Assembly (NCBI GenBank): GCA_023251695.1
Contig: JAHEYE010000240.1
Coordinates: 1-5,391, forward strand
Length of the DNA: 5,391 nucleotides
DNA from: Sphingobacteriaceae bacterium
GTDB lineage: Bacteria > Bacteroidota > Bacteroidia > B-17B0 > Aurantibacillaceae
Reading direction: 5' to 3'
Below, one piece after another: positions 1 through 5,391 of this stretch (positions within the stretch are counted from its first letter, which is position 1; the number at the start of each line of letters is the position of its first letter). The translations under genes and the position numbers were made by a program. A model generated the notes under the pieces. It had not been told where the DNA came from, did not search any database, and saw nothing but the letters and a program-made list of their open reading frames with translations.

Positions 1-1297
1 TTGCTTGTGTAGATGGATTGCAACTTACATAAACAATTCTTTTCGGATTTGCATTCAGTATCACTTTCACCACATCTTCATGCATTCCTGCGCGCGGAGG
101 ATCGGTTATAATTACATCAGGCGAACCGTGTTCTTTAATAAAAGCATCTGTTAACACATCTTTCATATCGCCCGAAGTAAAAAAAGTATTGTCAATACCA
201 TTTGCAATTGAATTTTCACGCGCATCCTTCACCGAATCTTCAATATATTCCACACCAATCACCTTTTTACAATTCCGTGCAACGAAATTTGCAATAGTGC
301 CGGTGCCTGTGTACAAATCGTAAACCAATTCATTACCTGTTAATCCTGCAAATTCCCTTGTGAATTTGTATAAATTATAAGCTTGGTGTGAATTAGTTTG
401 ATAAAAAGATTTCGGACTAATCTTAAATTTCAAGCCTTCCATTTCCTCATAAATAAAGTCACGGCCCGAATAAGTTTTTATTTCCAAACCATCCATGCTA
501 TCGTTACCTTTTGAGTTGTGCACATATTGCAATGACGTAATCTGAGGAAAATTTTGTTTTAAATGTTCCAGCAGTGCAAATAATTCTTTCTCCAGCCAAT
601 CGTAAACCGAAACAACAACCATTACTTCTCCTGTTCCGGTAATACGGATCATTAAGGTTCTTAAAAATCCGCCTTTATCCCTGATATTAAAATAACTTAA
701 GTTATGTTTTGCGGCATAGTCCCTGATCTCATTTCTTATGTCATTGGAAGGGGCAGGTTGCAAATAACAATTCTGAATATCGAGAACTTTATCAAACCGC
801 CCGGGAATATGAAAACCAACAGCGTTTTTATTTTCAATTTCAATGCCGCTTTGTATTTGTTCCTCCGTGAGCCATTTTTTATCTGAAAAAGAAAATTCAA
901 GTTTATTTCTGTAAAAATAGTGTGTGCTGTTTGCAAAAATTGTTTGAATTTCAGGTATTTCTAATTTACCGATGCGGATGAGTGCGTCACTCACAAATTT
1001 TTGTTTGAATTTTAGTTGCGCTTCATAACTCATGCTTTGCCATTTGCAGCCTCCACAGGTTCCGAAGTGCTCACATTTTGGTTCTACTCGGTAAGCAGAT
1101 GGTTTTTTGATCGCAATAACTTTACCCTCGGCCATACTATTCTTCTTCCGGTGAATATTAATATCAACAACATCCCCAGGTACGCCGCCCTCACAAAAAA
1201 TGACTAAGCCTTCATGTTTTGCAACAGACTTTCCCTCAGCCGAAGTATCTATAACTTCCACATCATTTACAACAATATTCTTGCTAACTTTACCCAT
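1..1297 (-). CDS. rlmD: 23S rRNA (uracil-C5)-methyltransferase, RlmD/RumA family (3' end missing)
   Basis: This SAM-dependent enzyme family puts a methyl group on C5 of a uracil in 23S rRNA (U1939 for RlmD) in the cytoplasm. My reading of the minus strand gives 432 codons from an ATG at 1297 without a stop, so the last few dozen residues lie beyond position 1. Residues 1-62 resemble an N-terminal TRAM RNA-binding domain. A [4Fe-4S] cysteine set is complete: C75, C81 and C84 (C-x5-C-x2-C) plus C177. The methyltransferase core shows the conserved PKSFYQTN (295-302), SAM-binding DLYTGTGTI (327-335), DPPRAG (399-404) and the nucleophilic C426 in VSCNPS. The catalytic Glu expected near the C-terminus is outside the window. 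Bacterial relatives differ in target (U747, U1939 or both), so the family is sure but the exact uracil is inferred. It is divergent from truA across 44 bp and has no Shine-Dalgarno sequence. Confidence 0.92.
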   Translation of the reverse strand, partial: MGKVSKNIVVNDVEVIDTSAEGKSVAKHEGLVIFCEGGVPGDVVDINIHRKKNSMAEGKVIAIKKPSAYRVEPKCEHFGTCGGCKWQSMSYEAQLKFKQKFVSDALIRIGKLEIPEIQTIFANSTHYFYRNKLEFSFSDKKWLTEEQIQSGIEIENKNAVGFHIPGRFDKVLDIQNCYLQPAPSNDIRNEIRDYAAKHNLSYFNIRDKGGFLRTLMIRITGTGEVMVVVSVYDWLEKELFALLEHLKQNFPQITSLQYVHNSKGNDSMDGLEIKTYSGRDFIYEEMEGLKFKISPKSFYQTNSHQAYNLYKFTREFAGLTGNELVYDLYTGTGTIANFVARNCKKVIGVEYIEDSVKDARENSIANGIDNTFFTSGDMKDVLTDAFIKEHGSPDVIITDPPRAGMHEDVVKVILNANPKRIVYVSCNPSTQA

Positions 1298-1309
1298 TAT
1301 TGAGAATGG

Positions 1310-1317
1310 CAAAGGTA
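1310..1317 (-). promoter_or_regulatory. Candidate Bacteroidota -7 box for rlmD
   Basis: Read on the minus strand, 1317 to 1310 is TACCTTTG, a full match to the Bacteroidota sigma-factor -7 consensus TAnnTTTG. It lies 12 bases ahead of the rlmD ATG, so transcription would start only a few bases before the codon and give a very short or leaderless 5' end. No clear TTG/TTTG -33 element is seen at the usual 17-23 base spacing, so this is only a half-supported promoter. Confidence 0.35.
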
Positions 1318-1341
1318 TTATAAATCCACGAAACACACAGA

Positions 1342-2103
1342 ATGTCGCGCTACTTTATTAAACTGGCTTATAATGGTTCTAACTACAATGGTTGGCAGGT
1401 TCAGGATAATACCCCTAATACCGTACAGCAGGTTTTGGAAGAAAAATTAGCCATGCTCTTAAAAGAAACCATCGAAGTAACAGGCTGCGGCCGAACGGAT
1501 ACCGGTGTACACGCCCGTTGCTATTACGCCCATTTTACCTGCAGAAATACAGATTTAATAGAAAACAATACGCACTGGGTTTATAAATTGAATACCGTTC
1601 TTCCATCAGACATCAGCGTTTTTTTGATTCAGAAAGTAAAAGACGATGCACATGCGCGATTCAATGCTAGTTCGCGCACTTACCATTATTTTTTGCATCA
1701 GCTTAAAAACCCGTTTATCGAAGACCTTTCCTGGTATCAATATGGCTTCATCGATTTTGAACTCATGAATAAAGCCTGCGAAATTTTATTGGAGACCAAA
1801 GATTTTACGAGCTTCAGTAAATTGAATACACAAACTAAATCAAATATTTGTTACGTTTCTGAAGCCTCATGGATGCAACTAAACGAAACCGAATGGTGTT
1901 TCGTAATTACTGCTGACCGCTTTTTGCGCAACATGGTCCGCTCCATTGTTGGTACATTATTATTAGTTGGGAGAAACAAAATTACGATGAGCGATTTCAG
2001 AAAAATAATAGAAAGCAAAAACCGCAGCGAAGCAGGAATGTCGGTGCCCGCTCACGGTTTGTTTTTAACAGACATTCAATATCCGGAGGAACTATTTCTT
2101 TGA
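1342..2103 (+). CDS. truA: tRNA pseudouridine(38-40) synthase TruA
   Basis: TruA isomerises uridines 38-40 in the anticodon arm of many tRNAs to pseudouridine, without a cofactor. The 253-residue length is normal for the family. The catalytic aspartate is D53 in GRTDTGVHA (50-58). The active-site tyrosine stretch is RTYHY (112-116). The C-terminal domain shows FLRNMVRSIVGTLL (194-207) and AGMSVPAHGLFL (231-242), both classic TruA blocks. The N-terminus YFIKLAYNGSNYNGWQ also fits the family, which supports the ATG at 1342. No Shine-Dalgarno sequence precedes it, as is usual in Bacteroidota. No convincing plus-strand promoter was found in the 44-bp gap, so its promoter may lie inside the divergent rlmD. 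Its stop codon overlaps the start of the downstream ABC transporter gene, which makes the two a coupled pair. The genes have no obvious functional link. Confidence 0.97.
   Translation: MSRYFIKLAYNGSNYNGWQVQDNTPNTVQQVLEEKLAMLLKETIEVTGCGRTDTGVHARCYYAHFTCRNTDLIENNTHWVYKLNTVLPSDISVFLIQKVKDDAHARFNASSRTYHYFLHQLKNPFIEDLSWYQYGFIDFELMNKACEILLETKDFTSFSKLNTQTKSNICYVSEASWMQLNETEWCFVITADRFLRNMVRSIVGTLLLVGRNKITMSDFRKIIESKNRSEAGMSVPAHGLFLTDIQYPEELFL
2085..2090 (+). promoter_or_regulatory. Strong Shine-Dalgarno sequence for the ABC transporter TTG start
   Basis: GGAGGA sits inside the last codons of truA, 9 bases before a TTG at 2100-2102. That TTG shares TTGA with the truA TGA stop. The arrangement decides the start of the downstream gene: no in-frame ATG occurs until residue 125 of the product, far past the first membrane helices. 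The ATG at 2107 is out of frame. The same bases also encode Pro-Glu-Glu in TruA, so chance is not excluded. Confidence 0.6.
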
Positions 2104-3857
2104 AAGATGAAACAAAAAATAAATTTAATGTCGCTTTATTAAAGCGCATCCTTTCCTATACACGACCGTATAAAAAATATTTTTACACTGCCATTGCGCT
2201 TACAGTTGTGCTTTCGGGCGTGGCTATCTTGCGTCCTCTGTTGATAAGAACCGCTTTGAATAATTTTATAGGAAGTCCGGAGCAAATCAAGCAATTAAAT
2301 TTTATCGGCGTATTAATTTTTGCTTCCCTGTTGTTTGAAGCCTTATTGCAGTTCGCAAATATTTACATCACAAATTACCTCGGACAAAACATTGTGAAGG
2401 ATCTCAGGAATCAGATCTACAAACATATTTTACATCTGAAAAATTCATATTTCGATAAAACGCCTGTTGGTATGCTTGTAACACGCGCCGTTTCAGATAT
2501 TGAAGCTTTAAGCGAAACGTTCTCGGAGGGTTTCATAGTTATTGCCGGCGATATTTTGATGTTGCTTACATTTATTTCGGTCATGTTTTATTTAAACTGG
2601 ACGCTCACTTTAATTGTACTATCTACTTTTCCACTGCTCTTGATTGCAACTACGCTTTTTAAAAATGGCGTGAAGAAAACATTCAACGAAGTACGTAACG
2701 CAGTTTCCAATTTAAATACTTTTACGCAGGAACATTTAACCGGCATGCGGATTATTCAATTGTTTAACCGCGAGCAACAGGAGTATGAAAAATTTAAATT
2801 GATTAATGACAAACACCGCAAAGCCAATATCCGTTCCATTTGGTATTATTCCGTTTTCTTTCCCGTTGTTGAAATACTTTCCGCCCTCGCCATTGGTTCT
2901 CTGATCTGGTATATAGGAACGCATTATTATTCATTACAAATCGGTCTTGGCGATATTACTTTTTTCGTGATGATGGTCAACATGCTTTTCCGTCCGATAA
3001 GAATGCTCGCCGACCGTTTAAACACCCTTCAAATGGGAATTGTAGCGGCCGACCGCGTTTTTAAGGTTTTAGATACCAATGATGTTATTGAAGATAAAGG
3101 CGTGATGACTTTTGAAAATACGGAAGGAACTATTGAATTCAAAAATGTATGGTTTGCTTATACAGATGATAATTATGTTTTAAAAGATATTTCTTTTTCA
3201 GTTAAGGCAGGACAAACCATTGCTTTGGTAGGCGCTACAGGTGCAGGAAAATCAACAATTATTAATTTGCTAAGCAAGTTCTACGAAATAAATAAAGGTG
3301 AGATTTTAGTTGATAATGTAAATATTAATCAATACAAATTAGAAGAATTAAGAAAAAACACAGGCGTTGTATTGCAGGATGTTCATCTTTTTAATGATAG
3401 CATTTTCAACAACATTACACTTCATAATCCGTCTATTAGTCGTCACCATGTGATGGATGCCGCCCAACAAATAGGTTTGCATGATTTTATTATGTCGCTG
3501 CCAGGTGCCTATGATTATATTGTTCGGGAAAGAGGAGTTACCCTATCGGCCGGACAAAGACAGCTGATTGCTTTTATCCGCGCATTTGTTTTTAATCCTA
3601 AAATATTTATTCTGGATGAAGCCACTGCCACTATCGACACACACACCGAACAACTTTTACAAAAAGCGCTCGAAAAAATAAGTAAAGGAAGAACTTCTAT
3701 TGTTATCGCTCACCGTTTAGCGACCATTAAAAATGCAAATAAAATTATAGTATTTGATAAAGGCCAAATTGTTGAACAAGGTTCGCCGGAAGAATTACTG
3801 AAGATGAACGGTCAGTTTAAACGCCTGCATGAATTACAATTCGCTGAAATTATTTAA
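2100..3857 (+). CDS. ABC exporter half-transporter (TMD-NBD fusion, MsbA/MdlB-like)
   Basis: This inner-membrane ATP-driven exporter subunit has 585 residues, the usual length for a half-transporter that works as a dimer. The membrane domain fills about residues 1-320, with six likely helices near 27-48, 68-90, 144-163, 166-187, 250-272 and 282-300. The ATPase domain follows: A-loop Y354, Walker A GATGAGKST (378-386), Q-loop Q426, signature LSAGQ (482-486, variant of LSGGQ), Walker B IFILDE (502-507) with catalytic E507, D-loop ATID (510-513) and switch H538. All catalytic residues are present, so a homodimer could be active. The RERG ahead of the signature fits the exporter X-loop. The substrate cannot be read from sequence; lipid, peptide or drug are all possible. 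It starts at TTG 2100, overlaps truA by 4 bp, and its tail overlaps the convergent RidA-like gene by 8 bp. The msbA symbol is withheld because orthology to the lipid A flippase is not shown. Confidence 0.95.
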   Translation: MKDETKNKFNVALLKRILSYTRPYKKYFYTAIALTVVLSGVAILRPLLIRTALNNFIGSPEQIKQLNFIGVLIFASLLFEALLQFANIYITNYLGQNIVKDLRNQIYKHILHLKNSYFDKTPVGMLVTRAVSDIEALSETFSEGFIVIAGDILMLLTFISVMFYLNWTLTLIVLSTFPLLLIATTLFKNGVKKTFNEVRNAVSNLNTFTQEHLTGMRIIQLFNREQQEYEKFKLINDKHRKANIRSIWYYSVFFPVVEILSALAIGSLIWYIGTHYYSLQIGLGDITFFVMMVNMLFRPIRMLADRLNTLQMGIVAADRVFKVLDTNDVIEDKGVMTFENTEGTIEFKNVWFAYTDDNYVLKDISFSVKAGQTIALVGATGAGKSTIINLLSKFYEINKGEILVDNVNINQYKLEELRKNTGVVLQDVHLFNDSIFNNITLHNPSISRHHVMDAAQQIGLHDFIMSLPGAYDYIVRERGVTLSAGQRQLIAFIRAFVFNPKIFILDEATATIDTHTEQLLQKALEKISKGRTSIVIAHRLATIKNANKIIVFDKGQIVEQGSPEELLKMNGQFKRLHELQFAEII

Positions 3858-4302
3858 CTGCGATAACAGAAATTTCGAAATTAGCACCCTTCGGAAGAGC
3901 CGCTATCTGAACCGTTTCACGTGCAGGAGGATTTTGGGGGAAATAAGAACCGTAAACTTCATTTATTTTCGAAAAATTCTTTAAATCCTTTACATAAAGT
4001 GTTGCTTTTACAACCTGTTGCATATTCATGCCCGCTGCTTCAACAATGGCTTTCACATTATTAATGGCTTGTCGGCATTCATTCTCAACCGTACTTGTAT
4101 CCAGTTTTCCTTCAGTAGTAAAACCAACCTGACCGGCTACATAGAGCGTATTACCCACTTTTATAGCCTGACTATATGGACCAATTGGCTTAGGGGCTTT
4201 GTCCGTTAAAACAACAAGGCGCTCAGGTGTTTTATCTGAAAATGAAAAAATACCAATAGTGATAAGCACTGCAGAAATAAAAAGCAAAACTACTTTTTTC
4301 AT
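3850..4302 (-). CDS. Exported or membrane-anchored RidA/YjgF/UK114-family protein (putative imine/enamine deaminase)
   Basis: RidA-family enzymes hydrolyse reactive 2-aminoacrylate-type enamines/imines released by PLP enzymes to 2-ketoacids and ammonia. Residues 29-150 match the family end to end: GPYSQ (41-45), AGQ (56-58), NVKAIVEAAG (82-91), YVKDL (103-107), PARETV (126-131) and the terminal FEISVIAV. The substrate-carboxylate arginine is R128 (R105 of E. coli RidA), with Y43 for Tyr17 and E143 for Glu120. T130 and A56 replace Cys107 and Ser30. At 150 residues it is about 20 longer than cytosolic RidA. The extra part is MKK followed by a hydrophobic stretch (4-21), a signal peptide or anchor with a possible cleavage after SFS (20-22) and no lipobox cysteine. 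No ATG, GTG or TTG lies between this segment and the core, so the segment is genuinely part of the protein. It starts 7 nt after the PLP-enzyme stop codon, implying one operon. The export location is inferred. Confidence 0.93.
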   Translation of the reverse strand: MKKVVLLFISAVLITIGIFSFSDKTPERLVVLTDKAPKPIGPYSQAIKVGNTLYVAGQVGFTTEGKLDTSTVENECRQAINNVKAIVEAAGMNMQQVVKATLYVKDLKNFSKINEVYGSYFPQNPPARETVQIAALPKGANFEISVIAVK

Positions 4303-4309
4303 AAAAAAA

Positions 4310-5391
4310 TTACTTGGAAGCTGTTGGCGGATCCATTTTCGATAGTTCAGTTAAACCCTTAACTAAAATATCCAGATCTTTAATACTTGTGTAAACATTT
4401 GGCGTGATCCGCACACCATTTAATTTTTCATAAACGAAAGTTGAAGTATGTATTCTGTGTTTATCCCATAATTTCGCTTCAATATCGCCACCCTTCCAGC
4501 CTTCGAAACCGACATGACCGATTGCACAGGAATATTGGGGTTTAAAAGAAGTTGCCTGAACAACTTTCGGTAGTGTTTTTACTTTCTCGTACCAGTAATT
4601 TTTTAAATAACGTAAACGTTCTTCTTTGCGTTTAGCGCCAATCACATTATGAAAATCAACGGCAGCGCCGATTGCCATTTCTGATGCCATTGAGCGTGTT
4701 CCCAATGTTTCAAATTTTCTGATATCACCGCCATCCGGTTCTGAACTCGATAATAAAGCCCAAACGTTTTTGATCTTATCTTTTTTAATGTACATAAGCC
4801 CGCTTCCAAAGGGAGCGCATAACCATTTATGCAAAGCGGTTGCTAAATAATCTGCGCCTGTATCCCTGAATTTAAAATCAAATTGTCCGAACGAATGTGC
4901 GGCATCTACAATAACTTCAGCTCCTTTTGAATGTGCCATATCGGCAATTAGCTTACATGGCACAATATTTCCGCTCCAATTTATCTGATGGGTAATATGA
5001 ACGACTTTGGTTTTTGCAGTCATGGCATCCTGATACAATTTCACGTAAGCCTTATCATCTTCCAGCGGCTGTGGAATATCAATCCAAACCAATTTAACAC
5101 CATCGCGTTTCTCTCTTTGCTTCCAGGCGTTCATCATGTTCGGATAATCGTATTTGCTCAGTACAACTTCATCTCCGGCTTTTAAATTCAAACCGAAAAT
5201 AACTGTATTCAAACCTTCTGTTGCATTACGGTTAATGGCAATTTCTTCTGCATCCACACCGCATATATCAGCTAATTTTTCACGCAGACCTTCACGGCCT
5301 GCATCTAAAATACGCCACATATAATACGACGGCGCTTCGTTGCAATATTGATAATAACGGATGTGCGCATCCTGCACCACTTTTGGTTGCG
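4310..5391 (-). CDS. Class V-fold PLP-dependent enzyme, isopenicillin-N-epimerase/aminotransferase-like (5' end missing)
   Basis: This is a fold-type I PLP enzyme acting on an amino acid or amine; transamination, epimerisation and lyase chemistry all occur in the family and cannot be separated here. Numbering from the GTG at 5380, NRNATEGLN (50-58) is the cofactor-phosphate loop, D159 and H162 in VDAAHSFG contact PLP, and K185 in TALHKWL (codon 4826-4828) forms the Schiff base. R324 in GVRITPNVYTS probably binds the substrate carboxylate. The catalytic cysteine loop of NifS/SufS desulfurases is absent. The GTG is unlikely to be the true start: the frame stays open upstream through Gln-Pro-Lys to the window edge, and the family needs a further N-terminal part, which in some relatives includes a Tat signal. 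A RidA-like gene follows after 7 nt. The pairing suggests that this enzyme releases an imine or enamine the RidA protein clears. Fold is sure; substrate is unknown. Confidence 0.93.
   Translation of the reverse strand, partial: QPKVVQDAHIRYYQYCNEAPSYYMWRILDAGREGLREKLADICGVDAEEIAINRNATEGLNTVIFGLNLKAGDEVVLSKYDYPNMMNAWKQREKRDGVKLVWIDIPQPLEDDKAYVKLYQDAMTAKTKVVHITHQINWSGNIVPCKLIADMAHSKGAEVIVDAAHSFGQFDFKFRDTGADYLATALHKWLCAPFGSGLMYIKKDKIKNVWALLSSSEPDGGDIRKFETLGTRSMASEMAIGAAVDFHNVIGAKRKEERLRYLKNYWYEKVKTLPKVVQATSFKPQYSCAIGHVGFEGWKGGDIEAKLWDKHRIHTSTFVYEKLNGVRITPNVYTSIKDLDILVKGLTELSKMDPPTASK

Noticed and set aside
704..1207. Short open frames at 704-886 (+), 736-936 (-) and 1016-1207 (+)
   Set aside because: They lie wholly inside the methyltransferase gene in other frames, show no family motifs, and the methyltransferase frame carries all the conserved residues.
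1285..1292. TAACTTTA as a plus-strand -7 box for truA
   Set aside because: It misses the final G of TAnnTTTG, lies inside rlmD coding sequence, and no -33 element is seen at the right distance.
2107..2109. ATG as the ABC transporter start
   Set aside because: It is out of frame with the exporter, whose first in-frame ATG falls after the first membrane helices.
2736..2924. Minus-strand open frame inside the ABC transporter, and similar plus-strand frames at 4018-4209 and 4988-5185
   Set aside because: All are antisense shadows of well-supported genes, without recognisable motifs or start signals.
3871..3882. Perfect 12-bp palindrome AATTTCGAAATT near the convergent junction
   Set aside because: It lies inside the RidA-like coding region and encodes the conserved Asn-Phe-Glu-Ile stretch. 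It has no loop and no T-run, so it is neither a terminator nor a supported operator.
4303..4309. T-run on the minus strand after the PLP-enzyme stop, as an intrinsic terminator
   Set aside because: No GC-rich stem precedes it, and the downstream start codon follows immediately.
5378..5380. GTG as the real start of the PLP enzyme
   Set aside because: The frame is open upstream to the window edge, and the family has an N-terminal part that would be missing.

Overview
The window is almost entirely coding and looks like chromosomal DNA from a member of the Bacteroidota. The case for this is AT-rich coding DNA, mostly absent Shine-Dalgarno sequences, a TAnnTTTG-type -7 box upstream of the first gene, and the style of the proteins. 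No finer placement can be supported by eye. There are no RNA genes, insertion sequences, CRISPR arrays or phage genes, and no gene-free stretch of even 100 bases.

Layout: (1) 1-1297, minus strand: a 23S rRNA uracil-C5-methyltransferase of the RlmD/RumA family, whose C-terminus runs off the left edge. (2) 1298-1341: a 44-bp divergent intergenic gap with a candidate promoter for the methyltransferase. (3) 1342-2103, plus strand: truA, tRNA pseudouridine synthase. (4) 2100-3857, plus strand: an MsbA/MdlB-like ABC exporter half-transporter. It starts at a TTG that overlaps the truA stop codon, with a strong GGAGGA just upstream. (5) 3850-4302, minus strand: a RidA/YjgF-family protein with an N-terminal export or membrane-anchor segment. 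Its tail overlaps the ABC gene by 8 bp. (6) 4310-5391, minus strand: a class V-fold PLP-dependent enzyme (isopenicillin-N-epimerase/aminotransferase type), open at its 5' end at the right edge.

The genes form three units. rlmD and truA are divergent RNA-modification genes. truA and the ABC exporter form a translationally coupled pair. The PLP enzyme and the RidA-like protein form a tight two-gene operon with a 7-nt gap. The last pair is the most interesting. RidA proteins hydrolyse reactive enamine/imine products of PLP enzymes, so a RidA encoded directly after a PLP enzyme is functionally suggestive. Here the RidA copy carries a signal or anchor segment, which raises the possibility of a PLP-enzyme/imine-deaminase pair working outside the cytoplasm. 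That depends on the PLP enzyme's N-terminus, which lies beyond the window.
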